In this document: positions 17,263-25,517 of the stretch, one piece after another
How positions within the stretch are numbered: position 1 is the first letter of the stretch
How the letters are laid out: the number at the start of each line of letters is the position of its first letter
Assembly: GCF_018861905.1 (NCBI RefSeq)
Contig: NZ_JAHLDU010000003.1
Span: 62,001-126,000, forward strand
Direction of reading: 5' to 3'
Source: Clostridium sp. DSM 17811
GTDB lineage: Bacteria; Bacillota; Clostridia; Clostridiales; Clostridiaceae
DNA length: 64,000 nt
Notes under the pieces: model-generated
What the model was told of the DNA's origin: nothing
Database searches by the model: none
The model's input: only the letters and a program-made list of their open reading frames with translations
Program-made: the position numbers and the translations under genes

Positions 17263-17283
17263 AGTGCTTAAGGAGGTAATATT

Positions 17284-18279
17284 ATGAGTTATGAGCCCTA
17301 CGACTGTATTGATGTAGGAAGTGAATTTTGTCCGTGTCATCTTGCTGAAACAGGAGATTGTATATTATGTTCACAGCTAGCAGGGAAGGATTTTTGTGAC
17401 TGCTGCAACTTTAATGGGGTATGTATTTATCAAGAGTATGCAACGAATGGTTATAAAGCCAAAGAAAGCAGAAAAAATTATAATTGCAAAATATTAGAGA
17501 AAAATATATTTGAAGACAATGTTATTGTACTTACTGTTTGTGCAAGTGATAAATTGGTAAGTGAATTGGTACGTGTTGGAAGTTATATTTTCGCTCGAAG
17601 ACCAAGTGCAGAGGCTAGATTTGATACACCAATATCGATAATGGATACTGACACGACAAATAATACAATCAGTATTGCGATAGAATTAAAGGGAGCTAAA
17701 ACTAAAGCATTAGACACGTTAAAGGTAGGAGATGAACTACTCATAAAAGGACCGTTTTGGAATGGTACTTTAGGATTAAAAAACATAAATGAAATTAAAA
17801 ACAGTAAGTGCTTAATTGTAGCAAGAGGTATAGGTCAGGCACCTATGATACCGGTACTTAAACATTTATATGCAAATAACAATGAAATTATAGTTGTGAT
17901 TGATAATTCGCCATATAAGAATAGTTTTGCATGTGAGTATATAAAGAAATATGCATCAAAGGTTATAGAATGTAATACAATAGCCGCAAATGGCCTTATG
18001 ACAGAGAAATTTAATGATTTATTAAAAGAACTAACTATTAATAATGATATTAGCTTAGTTCATTGTGACGCCGTAGATATCCTAAATTATGAACTGATGA
18101 AGAGTATTGAATATATAGATAAAAACATTAAATATTCTTGCTGTAATAATGCAAAGATGTGTTGTGGAGAAGGAGTGTGCGGTTGTTGTACAAGAACTAA
18201 TAACGATCTTAAATTAAGAAGACTCTGCAAAATGCAGACAGAACCTAAATATGTATTGGAAGGGAGGAGAACATTTTGA
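17284..18279 (+). CDS. PyrK-like iron-sulfur flavin reductase subunit with Cys-rich N-terminus
   Basis: 331 residues. A Cys-rich N-terminal region (Cys8, 16, 18, 26, 29, 38, 40, 41, 47) could hold a metal centre. The middle is a ferredoxin-reductase-like FAD/NAD(P) domain (RRPSAEARFDTPISI; nucleotide-binding VARGIGQAPMIPVL). Near the end Cys294-x4-Cys299-x2-Cys302-x12-Cys315 resembles the 2Fe-2S site of PyrK, the electron-transfer subunit of dihydroorotate dehydrogenase. It overlaps the next gene by 4 bases. It is not in a pyrimidine operon, so a PyrK role is unlikely; the true acceptor is unknown. Confidence 0.75.
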   Translation: MSYEPYDCIDVGSEFCPCHLAETGDCILCSQLAGKDFCDCCNFNGVCIYQEYATNGYKAKESRKNYNCKILEKNIFEDNVIVLTVCASDKLVSELVRVGSYIFARRPSAEARFDTPISIMDTDTTNNTISIAIELKGAKTKALDTLKVGDELLIKGPFWNGTLGLKNINEIKNSKCLIVARGIGQAPMIPVLKHLYANNNEIIVVIDNSPYKNSFACEYIKKYASKVIECNTIAANGLMTEKFNDLLKELTINNDISLVHCDAVDILNYELMKSIEYIDKNIKYSCCNNAKMCCGEGVCGCCTRTNNDLKLRRLCKMQTEPKYVLEGRRTF

Positions 18280-19553
18280 AGGTTATCGTAATTGGCGGTG
18301 GATGGTCTGGTTGCATGGCAGCAATCACGGCAAAAAGAGCAGGAGCTGATGTCACATTATATGAGAAAACTGATATGCTTTTAGGACTTGGAAATGCAGG
18401 TGGTATAATGAGGAATAATGGGAGATATACTGCGGCGGAAGAATTAATAGCGCTTGGGGCAGGTGATTTGATACATGTAACTGATGAGAATAGTAGACAT
18501 AAAAATGTTGAATTTCCTGCACATAAAAATGCTTGGTTTTATGATGTAAATAAAATTGAACCAGCCGTGGTTAAGTGTTTAAAAGATATGGATATAGAAT
18601 TAAACATGATAACAAGGGTAGTAGATGTTGAAAAAGAAGAAAATAAAATAAAAGGAATATATTTATCAAACGGCAATTATGTAGTGGCAGATGTATTTAT
18701 AGAAACTACAGGTTCAACAGGCCCAATGGGGAACTGCTTAAAGTATGGAAATGGATGTTCGATGTGTGTGTTAAGGTGTCCAGCATTTGGACCTAGAGTA
18801 AGCATAAGTTATAGAGCAGGCATTGAAGATTTAAAAGGGGAAAGGGAAGAGGATGTATATGGAGCATTCAGTGGTTCATGTAAACTAGCTAAGTCTTCTT
18901 TAGGTGATGAGGTTATGAAGGAGCTTAATGAGAGAGGAGTAGTTGTTTTAAAAGTACCAGAGGAAGATGTGAATTTAGATAAACTTAAAGTGAAAGTATG
19001 TCAGCAATATGCACTTAAAGAGTTTGCAGAAAATATGATTCTCTTAGATACAGGTGATGCAAAGCTTATGACGTCATATTACCCACTGGATAAGCTTAGA
19101 AAAATCAAAGGTCTTGAAAAAGCAAAATATATAGATCCAATTGCAGGTGGGAAGGGGAACTCCATAAGATATCTGTCTGTAGCTCCAAGAACTAATAACA
19201 TGAGGGTTGTAGGTCTCGATAATTTGTTTTGCGCAGGAGAAAAGGCAGGTCTATTTGTAGGTCACACAGAAGCCATGTGTACAGGTGCTTTGGCAGGACA
19301 TAATGCCGTTCGAAATTATCTAGGAATGCCACTTTTAATATTACCAAATGCTCTTGCTATTGGTGACTTAATATCATATGCAAATGAAAAAATGAAATCC
19401 AAAGAAGGAAGAAGAAACAGATATACATTTGCGGGAGCTGAGTATTTTAATAGAATGCAGGAACGAGGACTTTATATTTTAGACATTGATGAGATTAAGA
19501 AGAAAGTTGCGAAATTAAATTTGACTAATATATTTAAAGAAAAACTTATATAG
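18276..19553 (+). CDS. FAD-dependent oxidoreductase with Cys cluster
   Basis: 425 residues from a TTG behind GGGAGGAG, overlapping the upstream stop. The N-terminus has a dinucleotide-binding fold (VIVIGGGWSG) and a GidA/TrmFO-like arrangement; the C-terminal part contains FCAGEKAGLFVGHTEAMCTG, the FAD-contacting end. A Cys pattern Cys154, Cys161, Cys164, Cys168-Pro (NGCSMCVLRCP) suggests a possible 4Fe-4S centre. With the upstream PyrK-like reductase it probably forms a two-subunit enzyme moving electrons between NAD(P)H and an unidentified substrate. Confidence 0.75.
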   Translation: MKVIVIGGGWSGCMAAITAKRAGADVTLYEKTDMLLGLGNAGGIMRNNGRYTAAEELIALGAGDLIHVTDENSRHKNVEFPAHKNAWFYDVNKIEPAVVKCLKDMDIELNMITRVVDVEKEENKIKGIYLSNGNYVVADVFIETTGSTGPMGNCLKYGNGCSMCVLRCPAFGPRVSISYRAGIEDLKGEREEDVYGAFSGSCKLAKSSLGDEVMKELNERGVVVLKVPEEDVNLDKLKVKVCQQYALKEFAENMILLDTGDAKLMTSYYPLDKLRKIKGLEKAKYIDPIAGGKGNSIRYLSVAPRTNNMRVVGLDNLFCAGEKAGLFVGHTEAMCTGALAGHNAVRNYLGMPLLILPNALAIGDLISYANEKMKSKEGRRNRYTFAGAEYFNRMQERGLYILDIDEIKKKVAKLNLTNIFKEKLI

Positions 19554-19595
19554 AATTATTAGTATATTTTACAATGGAACACACACAATATCATT

Positions 19596-20018
19596 ATGTG
19601 GAAGAAATTTATTATATATGGATTTTTAGGTCTTTTAGGAGAGGTTTTTTGGAATGCTTTTGGCGCAATGCTTAATGGAGATATATTACTTAGGGGCACA
19701 ACTTGCATTTGGATGTTTCCTATATATGGTCTTGCTGTGTTTCTTGAACCAGTCCATAATAGGATCAGGCATCTTCCGCTTATAGTTAGGGGAGGCATAT
19801 ATATGGTCCTTATATTTGCAATAGAATTAGTTAGCGGACTATTGCTTAGGTTAGTTTTAGGGGAGTGCCCATGGAAATATGTAAATAAAACATTATCAAT
19901 ATGCGGAATAATCACATTAGATTATGCACCGGTATGGATCATTTATGGAATTGTGTTCGAAAAAATACATGATGCTATAACATGTATTGAGAAAAGAATT
20001 AATCGTAATGATAATTAG
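19596..20018 (+). CDS. CmpB-like putative ABC-transporter type IV membrane protein
   Basis: 140 residues with about four membrane segments. The opening (FIIYGFLGLLGEVFWNA) and the TTCIWMFPIYGLAVFLEPVH segment fit the ABC_trans_CmpB family, whose members are small integral membrane proteins of unclear function; no ATPase is nearby. It starts 42 bases after the oxidoreductase and has no strong ribosome site (TTATGTGG context), so its exact start and its membership of the operon are uncertain. Confidence 0.65.
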   Translation: MWKKFIIYGFLGLLGEVFWNAFGAMLNGDILLRGTTCIWMFPIYGLAVFLEPVHNRIRHLPLIVRGGIYMVLIFAIELVSGLLLRLVLGECPWKYVNKTLSICGIITLDYAPVWIIYGIVFEKIHDAITCIEKRINRNDN

Positions 20019-20050
20019 GGCTATATTAGATATTGATAATTACAAAAAAA

Positions 20051-20097
20051 TAATGTAGTAAGTTTAATTTTAAAAACACATTAAACTTACTACATTA
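20051..20097. terminator. Bidirectional terminator between the membrane gene and ohrR-like gene
   Basis: A perfect 17-bp stem (taatgtagtaagtttaa / ttaaacttactacatta), with A and T runs, between converging genes. Confidence 0.85.
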
Positions 20098-20107
20098 AAT
20101 TTTACAT

Positions 20108-20548
20108 TTATTTATTGTTAGAGGTTAAATTTGATAATAATGAATTAACATTTTCTTTAAGAGTAATTGCACCCTCAAGTGAAAGGCCTGTAGAGCAAAA
20201 GATTTCTTTTGGTATACCAATAGCCATTTTTTTTAATTCATCACCAGCGGGAGTCAAGGTAATATATACATTTCGCTCATCTATAGTATCTCTAGTTCTT
20301 TTTACTAAGTTCATACACTCTAATTTTTTAAATAGAGGTGTTAAAGTGCCAGAGTCAAGATGCAGTTTTATTCCAATTTCTTTTACGGTTATATTATCTT
20401 TTTCCCATAATACTAGTAGAGCAATATATTGGGTGTAGGTTATACCTAATTTATCCAATTCTGGCTTGTAAAGTTTTGTTATTTCACGGGAACAAGCATA
20501 TAGAGCAAAACATAATTGATTATCTAATTTAAGGGATTCATCTGTCAC
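20108..20548 (-). CDS. MarR-family regulator, OhrR-type organic peroxide sensor
   Basis: 146 residues, with a close likeness to Bacillus OhrR: LDNQLCFALYACSREITKLY at the N-terminus places Cys13 where the peroxide-sensing Cys15 lies; a winged helix follows with LDSGTLTPLFKKLE (recognition helix) and DERNVYITLT (wing). A second Cys at 19 is present. Such repressors leave the DNA when the Cys is oxidised. The ohr peroxidase usually regulated by them is not in the window. An inverted repeat covers its own promoter, suggesting self-control. Confidence 0.85.
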   Translation of the reverse strand: MTDESLKLDNQLCFALYACSREITKLYKPELDKLGITYTQYIALLVLWEKDNITVKEIGIKLHLDSGTLTPLFKKLECMNLVKRTRDTIDERNVYITLTPAGDELKKMAIGIPKEIFCSTGLSLEGAITLKENVNSLLSNLTSNNK

Positions 20549-20588
20549 TCATAATCATTCCTTTTCATTTAAAGTAAATTTTGAATTT

Positions 20589-20633
20589 GATTTTATTCAA
20601 TCACATAAAATTAAATTGAATAAAATCTATCAA
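20589..20633 (-). promoter_or_regulatory. Promoter and dyad operator candidate of the ohrR-like gene
   Basis: On the minus strand TTGATA, 17-base spacer, TTTTAT (20605-20633). A perfect 13-bp inverted repeat (gattttattcaat, 20589-20601, with attgaataaaatc, 20615-20627; 13-base centre) fills the spacer and the start region. This placement is typical for a self-repressor site. Confidence 0.6.
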
Positions 20634-20701
20634 CAACTTAAACATATCATTTTAGTTATACAATGTCAAGTATTAGTTTTAGTTGGTTATGCACTTAATT
20701 T

Positions 20702-23650
20702 TTAATTAGAGGGTTTTGAAACATTAATTTTATTTACCATGAAGCCTGATACATAATCAAATTGATGCCATTTTTCAATTTGAACTTTATCACCTAAGTA
20801 AGTTGATTCAACTGGTGAACTACCATTAAGATAAAGGTTAGAGGTGGAGTTGAATAAGAATACTCCATCAGCACCAGCTTCATATACATCATAGGCCCGT
20901 AATAAATATTGCTCAATATCTAAATACTCCTTGTTGTTTATATATAATCCTTGCTTTACTAATTGTTCTTCTTCTTTTGTTATATCATGTCCACTAACAT
21001 CTGCTGAAATACCTATGTATAATTTTACATTTGTATTTTTAACAATGTTTACATAAGATGAAATTTCAAATGATTTATCTTCATTACCAATGCTTGAAGG
21101 TATTAACGTATCAAGTAAACCTTCCTTAACCCAAGTATTAACATCAAAGCCATACTGAATGGGATCTTTCCAGGGAACTCTTATAGTAATTGTTTTATTT
21201 TTTGGCAGTTCTTTTCGCAAGGTTCGTAAAAATTCATTCATAATTAGTACTTTTTGATCATTTGGAGTTTCACTTCCAAAAACTGTTGGATACCTACAAA
21301 AATCTAGTGTCACACCATTTACATTATTAAAAGAACCTGCTTCTATGAGTATGTTTTTTATATAATTTCTAACTTCTGGGTAGTAATAACTTAGAGGGAA
21401 ATTCCCAGGTTGAGCGAATTTTTTGTATTCATTATACATATTTCCATTTAAAAAACCATAAATAGTTGGATTATAGAATACATCCATTCTAAGGGAAGCA
21501 TTAACTTTTATTTTCTTATCAGCGCCTCTATCAGCTACAATTTCGAGTGGTGACTTTCCGGAGGCTAATATATTTAATATTTGAGATTTTGCTAAACGGT
21601 CTCCATCTCTAAGCTCAGAATCGAATTCTTCAGTTCCCTCAAACGCATTTCCGGCATATTTACTATTATAACTTAAAGCACCTGTAGTTCCTAAACACCA
21701 ATTTACTATCCCGACATTTTTTTCATTAAGTCTATCTATGGTTTTATTCTTAAGTGTTTCAACAGTGGGGTATTTTCCTGAAAAGAAATCAGAATATCCA
21801 TCAAAATCATACATAACTGTTTGCTTATTCATATTTTCCTTTTGATATAAAGTAACTTGATCAGCGGTTAATCCTATTAGTTTAACATATGCAATCCTTG
21901 CGTTTTTATAAGGAACTGCATTGATTTCAATTGAGTTATTATTAAAATTTGATATTATTGTAGATTTTCCATTAATCCATTGATCTCCATATAAATTGTC
22001 AGATTTAAGAGAAACCTCACCATTTACCTGAGTCATTGATGTACTTCCAGTTGATCCTATCCTAAAACTATCTGTACCAGTAACATAACCTACATAAACT
22101 CTAAACCAACCATTTAGTGTTACTGGCATTTTTAATGTTAAGGCATTATTCCCATTTTCAATTATTGAACCACTCTTAGTGGTTTCAGAATCCACGTAGG
22201 ATCCTAATTTCCAACCGGAACTCACTGCATCACTTTTGCCTGCTGCTGCCATCTTATCCATTTGAGTATATAAATATATGCTCCCGGGGGTGGAAGTTAT
22301 AGTTTGACCCGGAACTAAATTAACTGTTGAAATATTCATACTGATAGTCCTTGTTGTTTCATCAATTACCTGACTACCTGTAACAAGTTGCTGTACAAGC
22401 TTCATTTCTCCCGATTGGGTTATGTTATTAAGAGTCGACAAAATTGTTTTCTTATCCAGCACAGTTGTAGATTCTGCTATTATCTTATCGTCTTTGTATA
22501 AGTAAGATTTAATATTATATTGCTTAATGCTTATAAGATTTTCATCTGCAATAGTCATAGCTGTTGAAATATTTATAGTTTGATTCTTTTCATCAGGTAT
22601 TACAGTAGAATTTCTTAGTGCTAACGATTTTACTATTGCAAAATTATCAATATATACTTTATTGGTGCCAGTAAGTACATCAGTCATATCACTATAGAGG
22701 ATAACCTTATCAGCAAGCCCAGCAGCATCTAGTTCGGGATTAGAGAAGGTACCAATAGTTTTTCCATCTATTAATACTGATATAGTTTTATTTCCATCAT
22801 TTTTGATTGACCATCTATGAATATCATCATCTTTAGGTAAATATGTAGTAAATGTTTGAAAAAGATTTGTTCCTGAATTTTTATTTAATAAGTTTACATT
22901 TACTTTGTTGTCGGAGTCTTTGTTATTAATACTAAGACGGTATCTTTTATTGTTAGCAATTATATCTAGCGCAAAACCTCTCCAACCTCCATTTGTAGCT
23001 GGAGTTTGTAAATCTGTTATTTTAGCATCAAATTCTACATTGAAAGGACCAGCGCCTATTTTTACATCTTTACTTATTTTGGATATTGAATTTTGAGTGG
23101 TATTATAAAACAAATATTGGCCATATGGAATATGTGTTTTATACTTTTCACTTGAACTAGTATCTGCAATAAATGAGTCGTTAGTTTCGTCACTTTTGCT
23201 CCAACCACTAGTATTAAGATTATTGCAGTTATCATTAAAGATTGACTTAATATTTTCATTATTTTCTACAAGTATATTATTATTGATTTTAAAAGTCATC
23301 TGTAAAATATTTTGCAATTGTGTATTGTCTGTTGAATAAATCTCCTTATCCATTTTCAAAGTATACGATTCACCAAGAGTATATCCTTTTACTGGTGGAT
23401 TAATTAAAATGGATTTCTTATCTAGTCCAAGCTGCGTTGATATATCCGATGATTTCCCTGTACTATCTACTATAGTTATAGATTTTTTTAAGGTATCATC
23501 AAATTTAAGCTCTTTATTAAACTGGATATTCCAGACTTTATTTGCGCTAACTACTTGATTATTAGTTGGTTCAAACGCATATGAATTATGAGTAGATATT
23601 AATAAAAAACAAAACAATAGAATAAAGGTAGTTGTTAATAGTTTTTTCAT
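20702..23650 (-). CDS. Large secreted glycoside-hydrolase-like protein
   Basis: 982 residues. Signal peptide about 1-25 (LLTTTFILLFCFLLIS, ending SYA). Residues ~26-125 look like a bacterial Ig-like (Big_5/SbsA) domain; ~135-345 resemble a concanavalin/LamG-type beta-sandwich; then further beta regions. The C-terminal ~380 residues fit a TIM barrel of the GHL10/family-10-like glycosidase group (NVNGVTLDFCRYP, ITIRVPWKDP, YEAGADGVFLFN). No wall anchor is visible. It probably acts on an extracellular polysaccharide, perhaps its own matrix; the substrate is not known. Confidence 0.65.
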   Translation of the reverse strand: MKKLLTTTFILLFCFLLISTHNSYAFEPTNNQVVSANKVWNIQFNKELKFDDTLKKSITIVDSTGKSSDISTQLGLDKKSILINPPVKGYTLGESYTLKMDKEIYSTDNTQLQNILQMTFKINNNILVENNENIKSIFNDNCNNLNTSGWSKSDETNDSFIADTSSSEKYKTHIPYGQYLFYNTTQNSISKISKDVKIGAGPFNVEFDAKITDLQTPATNGGWRGFALDIIANNKRYRLSINNKDSDNKVNVNLLNKNSGTNLFQTFTTYLPKDDDIHRWSIKNDGNKTISVLIDGKTIGTFSNPELDAAGLADKVILYSDMTDVLTGTNKVYIDNFAIVKSLALRNSTVIPDEKNQTINISTAMTIADENLISIKQYNIKSYLYKDDKIIAESTTVLDKKTILSTLNNITQSGEMKLVQQLVTGSQVIDETTRTISMNISTVNLVPGQTITSTPGSIYLYTQMDKMAAAGKSDAVSSGWKLGSYVDSETTKSGSIIENGNNALTLKMPVTLNGWFRVYVGYVTGTDSFRIGSTGSTSMTQVNGEVSLKSDNLYGDQWINGKSTIISNFNNNSIEINAVPYKNARIAYVKLIGLTADQVTLYQKENMNKQTVMYDFDGYSDFFSGKYPTVETLKNKTIDRLNEKNVGIVNWCLGTTGALSYNSKYAGNAFEGTEEFDSELRDGDRLAKSQILNILASGKSPLEIVADRGADKKIKVNASLRMDVFYNPTIYGFLNGNMYNEYKKFAQPGNFPLSYYYPEVRNYIKNILIEAGSFNNVNGVTLDFCRYPTVFGSETPNDQKVLIMNEFLRTLRKELPKNKTITIRVPWKDPIQYGFDVNTWVKEGLLDTLIPSSIGNEDKSFEISSYVNIVKNTNVKLYIGISADVSGHDITKEEEQLVKQGLYINNKEYLDIEQYLLRAYDVYEAGADGVFLFNSTSNLYLNGSSPVESTYLGDKVQIEKWHQFDYVSGFMVNKINVSKPSN

Positions 23651-23988
23651 TTCTTGTAATCCCCCTGTTTAAACTTTCTTTTATATTCTTTTGTATTTTA
23701 ACACAATTTGCCTTATTATATAACAAGATTGGAAAATATTAAAATATAAATTACTCACTTATATATATTTTATCTAAAAGTAATTTAATATACTTTATAT
23801 TTAAAAGTTGATAATTAATGAACTGAAATAAACAATTTAGTAAAATGTTTTCATGTAGATATATAAAAATAAATTTTAGCTAAGATTACTACGTATAATA
23901 TATAAATCTAGAGAGAAAATAATAAAGTAAAAAAAATTAAATTTAAATCTAAGGTATATATCTGTGGATGTAAAAGGAGAGTGATTTA
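23651..23988. other. AT-rich divergent intergenic region
   Basis: Contains the upstream regions of the secreted protein (minus; start preceded by AGGGGGATTACAAG) and of the 66-residue protein (plus; AAGGAGAG). A TATAAT lies near 23896-23901 without a good -35 box. No gene is seen. Confidence 0.35.
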
Positions 23989-24189
23989 ATGGTTAACGAA
24001 GGTGAGCATTTTATAAATGAAGGTTATAAAATAATGAAATTTGAGAGAGATATTGATAAAATTACTGGGCAAGAAATAGGTACAATTGAGGTAAAGGCAT
24101 TGGATGGTCATAGGCAGTATATAACATTTGATGATAATGGTGCGGATGAAATAGAGAAAAGTTTATTCGAATATCTAAAAAACAAATAG
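23989..24189 (+). CDS. Small hypothetical protein
   Basis: 66 residues behind AAGGAGAG, with its own terminator, so it is a real stand-alone gene. It is mixed beta and acidic (FERDIDKITGQEIGTIEVKAL, then HRQYITFDD and a helical end IEKSLFEYLKNK). It has no membrane segment and no recognised family. Confidence 0.6.
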   Translation: MVNEGEHFINEGYKIMKFERDIDKITGQEIGTIEVKALDGHRQYITFDDNGADEIEKSLFEYLKNK

Positions 24190-24195
24190 AATCAT

Positions 24196-24238
24196 GAAAA
24201 TAAGGCATGCTCATAATTTGTATGCCTTATTTTCATTT
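24196..24238 (+). terminator. Intrinsic terminator after the 66-residue gene
   Basis: A perfect 13-bp stem (gaaaataaggcat / atgccttattttc) and a T-rich tail. Confidence 0.8.
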
Positions 24239-24421
24239 ATTGTCATTTATGAAATTTTATAAATAAAAGATGTAATTTTTGCAGGTATATTGTAGAATAG
24301 AATTTGTTTCTTAAAATTAAAACATAAATTATCGAAAGTAAATTTATGTTTGAGTTTCCATAATACACGAGAGTGAAAACAGATTATTTTATTTTAAAAT
24401 TAAGATTAGGAGGTAATTTAA

Positions 24422-25417
24422 ATGAAAAAAGTTGTGGTTATTTTTAATGGTGGCACAATTTCTATGACCCTGGATCCAAGAATAAAAGCGGCAGTCCCAA
24501 CTCTAAGTGGAGAAGAAATAATGTCTATGGTTACAGGAATTGAAAAATATGCGGAAATAGAATCATATACTTTTTCAAATCTGCCTGGCCCTCACATGAC
24601 GCCAGAACTAATGATGGATTTGTCTAAATACATACAAAAATTCTTAACTCGAGAGGATATATGTGGGGTTGTGGTGACTCATGGTACAGATTCACTTGAG
24701 GAAACAGCATATTTGTTACATCTAACTATCAATAATCCAAAGCCTGTAATTGTTACAGGTTCAATGAGAAATGGTTCGGAACTTGGGTATGATGGTCCTG
24801 CGAATTTATCTGCTGCTATTTGTACTGCTATTTCGCAGGAGGCGCGTAATAGGGGAGTATTAGTGTGCTTAAATGATGAACTTAATTGTGCTAGTGAAGT
24901 TACTAAAGCACATTCAATGCATCTAAACACTTTCCAGAGTCCCGAGTTTGGGCCCATAGGAATTATAGATAACAATGAAGCCATATTCTATAGAGATAGT
25001 TTGAAAAAAGAACATATAACAACAGATAAGGTAGAAACTAGAGTGGATTTAATAAAAGCTTGTGCTGGTATGAATTCAAAACTAATTGATTTTTGTGTGA
25101 AGGAAGGCGCAAGAGGAATTGTTATTGAAGCTATGGGAAGAGGGAATATTCCGCCGGAAATGGCAGAGGGTGTAAAAACTGCTATTGAAAAGGGCGTAGC
25201 GGTTGTTATGGTGTCTAGATGTTTTAAAGGAAGAGTATTAGATTCCTATGGATATCCAGGTGGTGGAAAAGAACTCAGGAATGCAGGCGTTATTTTTGGG
25301 GATAGTCTTCCGGGTCAAAAGGCTAGAATTAAACTTATGCTAGCACTTGCGAGTACAACAGATTTAAAAGAAATAAAACACATGTTCGAAAATGGAAGGT
25401 ATAAAAGCCGAATTTAA
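24422..25417 (+). CDS. L-asparaginase (type I-like, cytoplasmic)
   Basis: 331 residues, no signal peptide. Catalytic features are Thr12 in FNGGTIS and Thr86 with Asp90 in THGTDSLEETA; Lys near 165 (SEVTKAHSMHL) completes the second triad, and the C-terminal domain carries VVMVSRCFKGRV. It hydrolyses asparagine to aspartate and ammonia. Start behind AGGAGG. It stands alone, before a purine permease that has its own promoter. Confidence 0.88.
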   Translation: MKKVVVIFNGGTISMTLDPRIKAAVPTLSGEEIMSMVTGIEKYAEIESYTFSNLPGPHMTPELMMDLSKYIQKFLTREDICGVVVTHGTDSLEETAYLLHLTINNPKPVIVTGSMRNGSELGYDGPANLSAAICTAISQEARNRGVLVCLNDELNCASEVTKAHSMHLNTFQSPEFGPIGIIDNNEAIFYRDSLKKEHITTDKVETRVDLIKACAGMNSKLIDFCVKEGARGIVIEAMGRGNIPPEMAEGVKTAIEKGVAVVMVSRCFKGRVLDSYGYPGGGKELRNAGVIFGDSLPGQKARIKLMLALASTTDLKEIKHMFENGRYKSRI

Positions 25418-25450
25418 TGAGGAAAATATAATTTAATATTCGCCATGGTA

Positions 25451-25479
25451 TTGACGGAAACTTCCATTTTTGATATTAT
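25451..25479 (+). promoter_or_regulatory. Promoter of the purine permease gene
   Basis: TTGACG, 17-base spacer, TATTAT. The leader to the ATG at 25518 is about 30 bases, too short for a purine riboswitch. Confidence 0.75.
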
Positions 25480-25517
25480 GTTTGTATAAAAAATAAAATA
25501 CAGGATAGGGGAGAAAC

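Noticed and set aside
25480-25517. Possible purine riboswitch before the purine permease
   Set aside because: The promoter lies so close to the ATG that only ~30 bases of leader remain, too short for the aptamer.
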